Below are positions 1 through 6,181 of a stretch of 7,851 bases of DNA, piece by piece. This stretch comes from Deltaproteobacteria bacterium (lineage in GTDB: Bacteria > Desulfobacterota > Binatia > UBA9968). Each line of letters opens with the position of its first letter. Position 1 is the stretch's first letter. A model generated the notes under the pieces. It did no database searches and had not been told where the DNA came from. It saw only the letters and a program-made list of their open reading frames with translations. Location of the stretch: NCBI GenBank assembly GCA_016183075.1, contig JACPFH010000778.1:1-7851 (forward strand), in the 5' to 3' direction. A program made the translations under genes and the position numbers.

Positions 1-177
1 AAAACTTTTGGGCGCCACATAGGCCGTAAAGCCATCGCGGCCAAGCTCGCGCGCAAGTTTTCGCGCCTCCCCGTCCACATCCGACTCCGATTTGCTTTCA
101 CGGAGGATGTTCTTTTCCACCCACGCGCGGATCCGCTCGCGCAGGGACCGATGGTCCGGGTCAAAAAAACACTCCAT
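1..177 (-). CDS. Acyl-CoA dehydrogenase, N-terminal fragment (continues beyond left edge)
   Basis: Only the first 59 codons are present; the reading frame is open to base 1. The start is ATG at 177-175, preceded by a purine-rich ribosome site (AGGGG at 188-184, 6 bases away). The peptide has the amphipathic helical pattern of the acyl-CoA dehydrogenase N-terminal domain: a D-P-D-H-R-S-L-R-E-R-I-R-A-W-V-E-K helix at residues 6-22, then A-R-K-L-A-R-E-L-G-R-D-G-F at 38-50 leading into a 'VAP' turn. Enzymes of this family use FAD to put a 2,3 double bond into acyl-CoA thioesters. The FAD- and substrate-binding parts and the catalytic Glu lie outside the window, so substrate class cannot be judged. 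It starts 23 bases after the stop of the SDR gene on the same strand, which suggests co-transcription and a shared acyl-CoA pathway. The family call rests on a short N-terminus only. Confidence 0.7.
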   Translation of the reverse strand, partial: MECFFDPDHRSLRERIRAWVEKNILRESKSESDVDGEARKLARELGRDGFTAYVAPKSF

Positions 178-200
178 CTTCTTCCCCTACAAGGCGACCA

Positions 201-980
201 TCAAACCATCACGGCTCCGCCGTCCACGTTGATCGCCTGCCCTGTGATCCCCCCGGCCGCGTTGGAGGCAAGCATCAGAGCCAAATCGCCGACTTCTTTT
301 GGATCGATCAGCCGGCCCTGGGGCGAGGTTTTTTTAAAGATATCGAGTATCTGATCAACGCTCTTGCCGGTCTTTTCGGCCATCGCCTTCGCGTTGCTTC
401 GAGTCATCTCCGTGTCCACATATCCCGGACAGATCGCGTTGACCGTTACGCGTTTTCTCGCCATCTCGATGGCGAGCGCCCGGGTCAAGCCAAGGACCGC
501 ATGTTTCGAAGCCGCATAGGCGGTGATATGCGAATAGGCGACCTTGGCCACCGTCGAGGCGATGTTGATAATCCGTCCCCAACCGCAAGCGATCATGCCC
601 GGCAAAAACACCTTGCAGCCATAGTAAGTCCCGGTGAGATTGACCTTGAAAACTTCCTCCCAGAGCTGATCCTCCATGTCCAAGAAGGCCGCGGCCGGCG
701 CCATCCCCGCGCTGTTAACCAGAATCTGCGCCGTTCCGAGCGCGCCCTCGATCTCGGCCTTGAGCGCTTCCACTTCTTGCCTCCGCGTCACGTCGCAGGC
801 GAACGCAACGGCATCGGCCCCGAGGCGGCGAATCTCATCCGCCACTTGATCGAGGGAAGATTGAGTCCGTCCGGTGACCGCCACCGGATTCCCCTGCGCG
901 GCAAAAGCCAGTGCGATCGCACGACCGATGCCCCGCCCGCCGCCGGTGACAAGCACAACTTTTTTGTCGATTGTTACCAT
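201..980 (-). CDS. SDR-family NAD(P)-dependent oxidoreductase
   Basis: A 259-residue classical short-chain dehydrogenase/reductase, the usual length for the family. Visible motifs, numbered from the chosen start, are: the Rossmann cofactor loop T-G-G-G-R-G-I-G (12-19); an Arg at 37 after strand 2 (T-G-R), which hints at NADP(H); an acidic C-D-V (62-64); N-S-A-G (89-92); catalytic Asn114, Ser142, Tyr155 and Lys159 (Y-A-A-S-K); a C-P-G-Y-V-D-T segment; and the C-terminal G-G-I-T-G-Q-A-I-N-V-D-G-G. All key residues are present, so it should be active. ATG at 980-978 is chosen because the Rossmann strand then begins at the usual distance. ATG at 998 and TTG at 1025 are in frame but add residues the family does not have. 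The acyl-CoA dehydrogenase gene follows 23 bases downstream, so a 3-hydroxyacyl-CoA dehydrogenase or 3-oxoacyl reductase role is plausible. The exact substrate is inference; the family is certain. Confidence 0.92.
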   Translation of the reverse strand: MVTIDKKVVLVTGGGRGIGRAIALAFAAQGNPVAVTGRTQSSLDQVADEIRRLGADAVAFACDVTRRQEVEALKAEIEGALGTAQILVNSAGMAPAAAFLDMEDQLWEEVFKVNLTGTYYGCKVFLPGMIACGWGRIINIASTVAKVAYSHITAYAASKHAVLGLTRALAIEMARKRVTVNAICPGYVDTEMTRSNAKAMAEKTGKSVDQILDIFKKTSPQGRLIDPKEVGDLALMLASNAAGGITGQAINVDGGAVMV

Positions 981-998
981 CGAAGTGTTCCCGCACAT

Positions 999-1025
999 AT
1001 GATACCAGTTTGGCGAAAAAAGCAA
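999..1025 (-). promoter_or_regulatory. Candidate promoter of the SDR/acyl-CoA dehydrogenase operon
   Basis: Reading the minus strand, TTGCTT (1025-1020) is followed after 15 bases by TATCAT (1004-999), which matches the sigma-70 -10 box at 5 of 6 positions. Transcription would begin near 992, giving a leader of about 12 bases before the ATG at 980. That would exclude the alternative starts at 998 and 1025. The spacer is 2 bases short and the -35 box is poor, so this is only a candidate. Confidence 0.25.
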
Positions 1026-1082
1026 TTATGGGCCAAAAGCACCAACGTCGCGATCGTGCCGGCAGCCCACCTCTCGGGCCTC

Positions 1083-1109
1083 TTGTTCTCGGTTTCGGTT
1101 TCGGATAAA
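1083..1109 (+). promoter_or_regulatory. Weak candidate promoter with TCGGTT hexamer repeats, upstream of the HtrA-like gene
   Basis: TTGTTC at 1083-1088 and GATAAA at 1104-1109 (4 of 6 matches to TATAAT) could be a weak sigma-70 promoter with a 15-base spacer. Transcription would begin near 1116, ahead of the strong ribosome site GGAGG at 1131-1135 and the ATG at 1142. Between the boxes lie two full copies and one partial copy of the hexamer TCGGTT (1089-1104). The boxes are poor, and the real promoter may be of another sigma class. Confidence 0.2.
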
Positions 1110-1141
1110 AGAACGGCGAGAATTAGAGGTGGAGGATAGCG

Positions 1142-2224
1142 ATGAAACCAGGGCGAGTATTCCTCACTGCGGCCGTGCTGCTAACTGCCGTCTCCGGGCT
1201 GTTGTTGCCCCCCCAAGTGGCCGAACCACAGTCTATGCCGCTGTGGCGCGAGGGAGATGGCGGCGATATCAATCCTGATCTGGAGCGGCTGAGCGGCGCC
1301 TTCGTGCGCCTGGCAGACAAGGTGCGGCCGGGGGTGGCTCAACTGCGAGTGAGCCTCAACCCGTCAGCGGGTCAAGACGGAGAGAGCCAGCGCCCGGCCA
1401 GCAGTCGCGGCTCGGGCTTCATTATTCACCCGGAAGGTTACATTCTGACGGCCAACCACGTGGTGGAGGGAGGCAAGGAAGTCGAGATCCGATTGGCCGA
1501 CAGGCAAAGGTTCAGGGGACAGGTAATCGGTGCGGACCCCGAGGTGGACATAGCCCTCGTGAAAACTAAGAGCCCAAGAGAGCTTCCCGCGCTCGCTTTA
1601 GGCAATGCAGACAATGCCCGGGTAGGGGACCTGGTCGGCTCGCTCGGCTATCCGTTCGGAGCCGAGAGTTCGCTCAGCCTGGGGATCATCAGCCGCCGGG
1701 GCAGAACCTTCAACGCCGGGTTTGACTTCATCCAAACCAATGCCGGCGCCAGCGCCGGCTGGAGCGGCGGGCCGCTGGTGAACGTCAGGGGTCACGTCGT
1801 AGGCATGATCACTATGGCCTCGGAACGGGGAAACATGGGCTTTGCCGTGCCCATCAACGTGATCAAAGGGATGATCCCACGGTTGCTGCGCGGGGAAAAG
1901 ATCGTCTGGGGCTGGCTTGGAGTCCGCGTATCCGAGCTGAGTGTGGAAGGGGCAGAGGTCATAAGGCTCTCTCCGGTCCGCGGCGTGCTCGTGAGCGCCG
2001 TGCTCCCGGGTCAGCCGGCCGAAAAAAGCGGTATTCACTCCCATGATGTGATCCTTGCGGTCAACGGCACGCGCGTGGACAACCCCCGGGAGCTGATCCG
2101 TATCATCGCAGGCATTGAAGCGGGTAAGGAAGTGAGCCTGGCGATTTTCCGCAAAGGGGAAACCTTTAAGCTTTCCGTGCGGCTCGGGCAAAAACCGAAA
2201 AGCCCGGAACGACAGGAAGGGTAG
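1142..2224 (+). CDS. HtrA/DegP-like periplasmic serine protease (S1C) with one PDZ domain
   Basis: A 360-residue exported protease. The start is ATG at 1142 with GGAGG at 1131-1135, 6 bases away. Residues 1 to about 27 form a signal peptide (basic M-K-P-G-R, then a hydrophobic core) with no lipobox Cys. The trypsin-like domain spans about 45-250. Its triad is His106 (T-A-N-H-V-V), Asp136 (E-V-D-I-A-L-V) and Ser208 (S-G-G-P-L-V-N). One PDZ domain follows at about 256-348, with G-W-L-G-V-R and the conserved 'H-D-V-I-L-A-V-N-G' strand. One PDZ gives a DegS/HtrA-like architecture, not the two-PDZ form of DegP. HtrA proteins act in the envelope as oligomers that degrade or sense misfolded proteins. 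The oddity is the loop before the catalytic Ser, which reads N-A-G-A-S-A-G-W-S where HtrA proteins normally have D-A-A-I-N-P-G-N-S. The nucleophile is kept but its neighbours are not, so activity or specificity may differ. The gene is monocistronic and converges on the Lon-like gene. Confidence 0.93.
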   Translation: MKPGRVFLTAAVLLTAVSGLLLPPQVAEPQSMPLWREGDGGDINPDLERLSGAFVRLADKVRPGVAQLRVSLNPSAGQDGESQRPASSRGSGFIIHPEGYILTANHVVEGGKEVEIRLADRQRFRGQVIGADPEVDIALVKTKSPRELPALALGNADNARVGDLVGSLGYPFGAESSLSLGIISRRGRTFNAGFDFIQTNAGASAGWSGGPLVNVRGHVVGMITMASERGNMGFAVPINVIKGMIPRLLRGEKIVWGWLGVRVSELSVEGAEVIRLSPVRGVLVSAVLPGQPAEKSGIHSHDVILAVNGTRVDNPRELIRIIAGIEAGKEVSLAIFRKGETFKLSVRLGQKPKSPERQEG

Positions 2225-2241
2225 AGTTGCCTATCCCTCCT
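2214..2241. terminator. Imperfect hairpin spanning the HtrA/Lon-like convergent stop codons
   Basis: The arms AGGAAGGGTAG (2214-2224) and CTATCCCTCCT (2231-2241) pair around a 6-base loop, with nine Watson-Crick pairs, one G-U and one A-C mismatch. The inner end of each arm is the TAG stop of one of the two convergent genes. The structure could end transcription or protect 3' ends in both directions. No clean U tract follows on either side, so it is not a standard intrinsic terminator. A second, weaker stem (CGGGC 2185-2189 with GCCCG 2202-2206) lies just inside the HtrA gene, with T-rich stretches in its loop as read on the minus strand. Confidence 0.35.
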
Positions 2242-4687
2242 CGTCTTGCGCGGGTTTCGCGGCGACCGGGGCGCCGGCTTCCTTTAATCTCCGGGAATAT
2301 GCCTCCAATTGCTTTTCTACCAAACCGTTTAACGACGAAGGCGGATAGTGACCCTCGGGATCCCTCACGCCGGCCGCAACGCCGGTAAGGACTTCGATGC
2401 CCTCGTCGATCGTACCGGCTGCATAAATGTGAAACTTTCCCTGCTCCACGGCCTCGACAACGTCCCGCCTCAGCATCAGGTTACGCGAGTTGGCGCGCGG
2501 GATAAGGACTCCCTGTTCGCCGGTCATTCCCTTTACCCGGCAGACGTCAAAGAAACCTTCAATTTTTCGGTTGATGCCGCCGATCGCCTGAATCTCCCCG
2601 TTCTGGTTGACTGAGCCGGTGACCGCGATGGGCTGCTTGATGGGCACTCCGGCCAGGCTCGAGATAATCGCATAAAGCTCGGTGGACGAGGCGCTATCCC
2701 CGTCGACTCCTTCGTAGGATTGCTCGAAGCACAGGCTTGCGGAAAGCGACAGCGGGCGGTCCTGCGCGTATTTGGCTCCCAAGTAGCCGCTCAGGATGAG
2801 GACGCCCTTGTCGTGGGTTCTACCGCTCAACTTCGCTTCCCTTTCGTTGTTGATGATTCCCCCTCGCCCCATGAAGGTCTTGGCCGTAATCCGGCTTGGC
2901 TTGCCGAAGCTGAAGTCCCCGATTTGGTAAATCGCGAGCCCGTTCACCTGCCCTACCACGACCCCGGTCACATCCACGAGCAGGGTCTCTTCGGCGATCA
3001 TCTGCCGAATTCTCTCTTCGATGAGGTTCAAGCGAAAGGTCTTCTCCTCGATAGCTTTCTCCACGTGCTCTCCGGTCACAAGCTCGCTCCCGGCCTTCTC
3101 CGCCCAGTAGTTCGACTCGATCAGGAGATCGACGATATCGCCGAAGCGGGTAGAGAGCTTTCCCTGATCCTCCACGAGCCTTGCCCCATGTTCGATCACG
3201 CGGGCGACGCCGCTCGGGTCGAAGTGACGCAGCCCCTCGCGCGTGCAGTAAGCGCTGACGAAGCACGCGTAGGCGACGATATTCTCATTGGAGCGCTCGA
3301 TCTCGAAGTTGAAGTCGGCCTTGACTTTGAAGGTCTCGCGAAAGTCCGGATCCAGGCTGAAAAGGGTGTGATAAAGAAGCGGGTCGCCGATCATGATGAC
3401 CTTGGTATCGGTAGGAATCGGATCGGGTCTGAGCCCCTGGGGCGGAAGCCAGCCAAAAAACGTTGCCGGCTCCTCGATTCTGAGCTCGCGGTTCTTGATC
3501 ACCCGCTGCAGCGCCTCCCACACGCCGGGATTGCTCAAAACGTCGCGGTCATAAAGGACGAGATAGCCCCCATTAGCGCGGCTGATCGACCCCGCCTTTA
3601 CCTGGGTGAAGTCGGTGACGTACCCTCCCAATACCGGCCGTTTTTCCACGACCCCGAAGAGGTTGTGGTAGGTCGGATTGGTCTCGATGATGATCGGCGG
3701 CCCCTGGGTATCGCTGTTATCGACGAACACGTTGACGCGATAAGGAACAAAAGGATCGGCCGAAGCCTCGACCGGCTGCAAAGAAACCAAAGGCCCGACG
3801 GCCTGGGCCCCGTCGGCTCCTTTGAAGCGGTTAAGATTCTTCAGGATGTGTTCTCGGACCGCGTTCAGGTAGTTCACGACCTTCGGGAAGTCGCGATATT
3901 TCTCCCTCAGCTCGGCAAGCGGAATGCGGACCAGATACTCGCCGGCCTGCTGTTCCAGCGCCTGCAACCGGTCGGCGATTTGCCGTTCCAACCGCTTGCC
4001 TTCCCGCAGCGCCTCTTCCACCTGCGTTTCGATCTCGCTGCGCTTTTCCTCCACAGCTTTTTTCCGTTCGGGTTCGAGCGCGAGATAGTCTTCCTCCTGC
4101 ATCGGCTTTCCGTTCTTCGACGGGATCAAGGCCATACCCGAAGGAGAAAAGCGCAGCGTAAATCCGCTATTTCGCGCCTCCTCGATGAGTCTTTCCATGA
4201 TCTCCTGCTGCTTCTTTTGCACCTGCTCCACCATGGCCTGGCGCTGGCGGGCGAATTCCTCGCTCTCAAAGGTCTTTCGCGCTTCCTGCTGCAGGGTCTG
4301 AACCAAGTCCTCCATGTCCTTCTTCAAAACCTTGCCCCAACCGCGCCGGATGTTCAGAGCCTGCGGGCGGTCGGGATCGCTGAAATTGTAGACATAACAC
4401 CAGTCTTCAGGGAACGACGAGTCTTCCTCCGGAGCCCGCTTTTCAGCGGTGACCTTCTTAAGAAACGCTTTGATGATGCTCGTCTTTCCGGTTCCGGTAA
4501 GACCCGTGACGAAAATGTTGAAGCCGGGCTTGTTTACTCCCAGGCCGAACTCGATGGCGCGTATCGCTCTCGACTGGCCGATGAAATCTTCCAGCGGGGT
4601 CATATCCGCCGTGCAGGAGAACGGAAGAAGGGAAGGGTCGCAACGCCACATGAGCTTGTCCGCTGGCACTTGGAACTGAACGGTCAT
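2231..4687 (-). CDS. Lon-like ATP-dependent protease (LonB/COG1067 type, S16 Ser-Lys)
   Basis: An 818-residue protein. The start is ATG at 4687, set by the ribosome site at 4699-4694, 6 bases upstream. Residues 36-69 hold the I-G-Q-S-R-A box and the Walker A motif G-L-T-G-T-G-K-T (62-69, Lys68). A charged, Gln/Glu-rich coiled-coil insertion follows (about 120-250), splitting the ATPase. The ATPase resumes at about 300-465 with A-N-G-G-Y-L-V-L-Y-D-R-D-V-L in the Walker B position. The C-terminal Lon protease domain (about 560-770) carries the catalytic pair Ser665 (G-D-S-A-S) and Lys708 (G-I-N-R-K). This layout is that of the two-part Lon relatives grouped as LonB/COG1067, and not of classical Lon, which has a separate LAN substrate domain. 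It is expected to unfold and degrade cytoplasmic proteins using ATP. The Walker B acidic pair is not standard. The gene is divergent from the M48 gene and convergent with the HtrA gene. Family is certain; substrates are unknown. Confidence 0.94.
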   Translation of the reverse strand: MTVQFQVPADKLMWRCDPSLLPFSCTADMTPLEDFIGQSRAIRAIEFGLGVNKPGFNIFVTGLTGTGKTSIIKAFLKKVTAEKRAPEEDSSFPEDWCYVYNFSDPDRPQALNIRRGWGKVLKKDMEDLVQTLQQEARKTFESEEFARQRQAMVEQVQKKQQEIMERLIEEARNSGFTLRFSPSGMALIPSKNGKPMQEEDYLALEPERKKAVEEKRSEIETQVEEALREGKRLERQIADRLQALEQQAGEYLVRIPLAELREKYRDFPKVVNYLNAVREHILKNLNRFKGADGAQAVGPLVSLQPVEASADPFVPYRVNVFVDNSDTQGPPIIIETNPTYHNLFGVVEKRPVLGGYVTDFTQVKAGSISRANGGYLVLYDRDVLSNPGVWEALQRVIKNRELRIEEPATFFGWLPPQGLRPDPIPTDTKVIMIGDPLLYHTLFSLDPDFRETFKVKADFNFEIERSNENIVAYACFVSAYCTREGLRHFDPSGVARVIEHGARLVEDQGKLSTRFGDIVDLLIESNYWAEKAGSELVTGEHVEKAIEEKTFRLNLIEERIRQMIAEETLLVDVTGVVVGQVNGLAIYQIGDFSFGKPSRITAKTFMGRGGIINNEREAKLSGRTHDKGVLILSGYLGAKYAQDRPLSLSASLCFEQSYEGVDGDSASSTELYAIISSLAGVPIKQPIAVTGSVNQNGEIQAIGGINRKIEGFFDVCRVKGMTGEQGVLIPRANSRNLMLRRDVVEAVEQGKFHIYAAGTIDEGIEVLTGVAAGVRDPEGHYPPSSLNGLVEKQLEAYSRRLKEAGAPVAAKPAQDEEG

Positions 4688-4693
4688 CGTCAA

Positions 4694-4699
4694 CTCCTC
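4694..4699 (-). promoter_or_regulatory. Ribosome binding site that fixes the Lon-like gene start
   Basis: On the minus strand GAGGAG (4699-4694) lies 6 bases before the ATG at 4687. An in-frame TTG at 4693 touches this motif with no spacing, so it cannot use it. The protein therefore begins M-T-V-Q-F-Q-V, two residues shorter than the longest open frame. Confidence 0.8.
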
Positions 4700-4717
4700 A
4701 CAGTAGAATGGCTATAC

Positions 4718-4744
4718 ATTATTGCTTCAACGACGCGGCGTCAA
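4718..4744 (-). promoter_or_regulatory. Candidate promoter of the Lon-like protease gene
   Basis: On the minus strand TTGACG (4744-4739, 5 of 6 matches to the -35 box) is followed after 15 bases by AATAAT (4723-4718, 5 of 6 matches to the -10 box). Transcription would start near 4711 and keep the ribosome site at 4699-4694 in the leader. A rival pair, TTGAAG (4730-4725) with TCTACT (4707-4702), has an ideal 17-base spacing. It would start transcription at about 4695 and cut off most of the ribosome site, so it is less likely. Confidence 0.3.
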
Positions 4745-4747
4745 CGA
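4727..4747. repeat. Direct repeat TCAACGA plus palindrome GACGC-G-GCGTC between divergent promoters
   Basis: TCAACGA occurs at 4727-4733 and again at 4741-4747, 14 bases apart. A perfect 5-base-arm palindrome, GACGC G GCGTC, occupies 4732-4742 between and overlapping the copies. The site covers the proposed -35 region of the Lon-like gene and lies about 55 bases upstream of the proposed M48 transcription start. Both are usual places for a regulator to bind. A role as a shared operator is inference from position and symmetry. Confidence 0.3.
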
Positions 4748-4756
4748 TGCGCTGTG

Positions 4757-4785
4757 TTGCGAGGGCGGGAAACACCCACTATAAT
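4757..4785 (+). promoter_or_regulatory. Sigma-70-type promoter of the M48 lipoprotein gene, leaderless
   Basis: TTGCGA (4757-4762, 4 of 6 matches) is followed after exactly 17 bases by a perfect TATAAT (4780-4785). Transcription should begin 6 to 8 bases after the -10 box, at 4791-4793, which coincides with the GTG start codon at 4792. No Shine-Dalgarno motif precedes that codon. The arrangement predicts a leaderless mRNA. Confidence 0.6.
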
Positions 4786-4791
4786 TGGCCA

Positions 4792-6180
4792 GTGCTCCGA
4801 AAACTGCTCTATACCCTTCTTTTGGTCATCGGCTTCACCGGATGCGCCTCCCGCCTGCCGGCGCAGGTACCTCTGGTCAAACCGATCGCCGAAGACGAAG
4901 AGGTCAGGATCAGCCGGGAATTTCGACGACAGGCGAAGAAACAACTCAAGCTCGTCCGCCATCCGGAGATCGAGCGCTACGTCGACCGGATTGGACGGCA
5001 GCTCCTCTCCCCCATGGGGCCTCAGCCCTTCGATTACCGTTTCTTCGTCGTCGAGAACTCCCAACTTAACGCTTTTGCTATACCCGGAGGCACGATCTAC
5101 GTCCACAGCGGGCTCATCGAGAAGGTGAAGAGCACGGATGAGCTGGCCGGAGTCGTCGGGCACGAAATCGTCCACATCAAGGCCCGGCACATCGCACGCA
5201 TATCCGGTCCCGACCCCTTGAGCCTGCTGGCTCTTCTGGGAGTGTTTCTATCCGGAGGCGGAGCTCAGGCCCAGGCTGCCGGCGCAATCGGTCAGGCCCT
5301 GGCGGCAACCCGCCAGCTCGCCTACAACCGCCAACTTGAGCAAGAGGCCGACGCGCTCGGCGTGAAATACATGGCCGATGCGGGATACGATCCGAAAGCG
5401 GCCCTGGCTTTTCTGCGGCTCATCGATCAGGAGCGGGTGCTCAACCCGGTCGATCTTCCGCCCTATCTGATGACTCATCCGCTGAGCCAGGAGCGGGTCA
5501 CACGGGTGGAAGCGGTCGTGCACTCGTTGCGGGTCGGAGCGACCAAACGCGAGGCAACAGACCCGATCCGGAAAATACAGACGCTGCTGCGGCTGGAAAG
5601 GGACGAGGCGGATGGGGTCATCGAACAATACGCGCGGCTCCTCAACCAAAACGCGAAAAGCGCGGAGGCCCTGCACATGCTCGGCCTTGCCTACCAGTAT
5701 AGGAGCCGGTGGAAAGAAGCCAGGGAGCATTTGGAGCGAGCCCGAGCCGCCGATCCCCAAAGCCCGGGGATCGACCGGGACCTGGGTCGCCTTTATACCC
5801 AGATGAGCGAGTTCGGCCCGGCCCACGACGCCTTGGAGCGCGCGCTCGGCGCCGAGCCGAAAGAGCCGTTAAACCACCTGTGGCTCGGTGAGCTATTCGA
5901 GAAGGAAGGCAAGCTCTCGGAGGCGGTCTTGGCTTTTTTGCGGGCCCACAACCTGTCGCCGCTGTGGCCGGAGCCGGCGCAGCGCTTGGGGGTCGTCTAC
6001 GGAAAGATGAGCCGCCTTGGCGATGCCCATTACTATCTCGCCCGCTCCCAACTATTGGCGGACGAGGACGAGCTGGCGCTCGCCAATCTGGAGCGGGCGC
6101 TCAAGATCTCCGGGCCCAATACCCTGCGCGGGCAACTGATCGCGGATGAGATTGCGGCGATCAAAGCGAGGCGGAGATAA
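4792..6180 (+). CDS. M48 zinc metalloprotease lipoprotein with C-terminal TPR repeats (BepA/LoiP-like)
   Basis: A 462-residue protein from the GTG at 4792. Residues 1-17 form a lipoprotein signal peptide (basic R-K, then L-L-Y-T-L-L-L-V-I-G) ending in F-T-G-C with lipidated Cys18, so the protein should be membrane-anchored in the envelope. The M48 peptidase domain (about 35-245) has the zinc site H-E-I-V-H (124-128) and the third ligand Glu183 in E-Q-E-A-D (183-187). M-T-H-P (227-230) is the conserved histidine loop of BepA-like members. Residues 290-440 form about four tetratricopeptide repeats, for example A-L-H-M-L-G-L-A-Y and L-W-L-G-E-L-F, which usually bind partner proteins. BepA-type enzymes assist or degrade outer-membrane protein assembly intermediates. 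ATG codons at 4708 and 4747 are in frame but lie upstream of the promoter, lack ribosome sites and would bury the signal peptide. The gene is divergent from the Lon-like gene, and its stop is 1 base from the next stop. The family is firm; the exact BepA role is not. Confidence 0.9.
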   Translation: MLRKLLYTLLLVIGFTGCASRLPAQVPLVKPIAEDEEVRISREFRRQAKKQLKLVRHPEIERYVDRIGRQLLSPMGPQPFDYRFFVVENSQLNAFAIPGGTIYVHSGLIEKVKSTDELAGVVGHEIVHIKARHIARISGPDPLSLLALLGVFLSGGGAQAQAAGAIGQALAATRQLAYNRQLEQEADALGVKYMADAGYDPKAALAFLRLIDQERVLNPVDLPPYLMTHPLSQERVTRVEAVVHSLRVGATKREATDPIRKIQTLLRLERDEADGVIEQYARLLNQNAKSAEALHMLGLAYQYRSRWKEAREHLERARAADPQSPGIDRDLGRLYTQMSEFGPAHDALERALGAEPKEPLNHLWLGELFEKEGKLSEAVLAFLRAHNLSPLWPEPAQRLGVVYGKMSRLGDAHYYLARSQLLADEDELALANLERALKISGPNTLRGQLIADEIAAIKARRR

Positions 6181-6181
6181 A

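Noticed and set aside
981..1025. Longer SDR start sites (ATG at 998, TTG at 1025)
   Set aside because: They add 6 to 15 residues of unlikely sequence ahead of the Rossmann strand and overlap the best candidate promoter.
501..1139. A 212-codon plus-strand frame opposite the SDR gene
   Set aside because: It is antisense to a well-supported SDR. It has no domain and no ribosome site, and it ends right before the HtrA start.
1742..1759. A perfect palindrome of 8-base arms, GCCGGCGC and GCGCCGGC, with a 2-base centre
   Set aside because: It lies in the HtrA coding region where the Ala/Gly/Ser codons GCC, GGC and AGC alternate, so codon choice explains it. The 2-base centre is too short for a normal RNA loop.
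4708..4791. Longer M48 start sites (ATG at 4708 and 4747)
   Set aside because: Both lie upstream of a TATAAT promoter placed for the GTG at 4792. Neither has a ribosome site, and both would put 15 to 28 extra residues before a good lipoprotein signal.
2720..5128. An 802-codon open frame on the plus strand opposite the Lon-like gene
   Set aside because: It is the antisense shadow of a clear Lon-like gene and runs into the M48 gene in the wrong frame. The translation is rich in Asp, Arg, Leu and Val with no recognisable domain, as expected for the reverse of a GC-rich gene.
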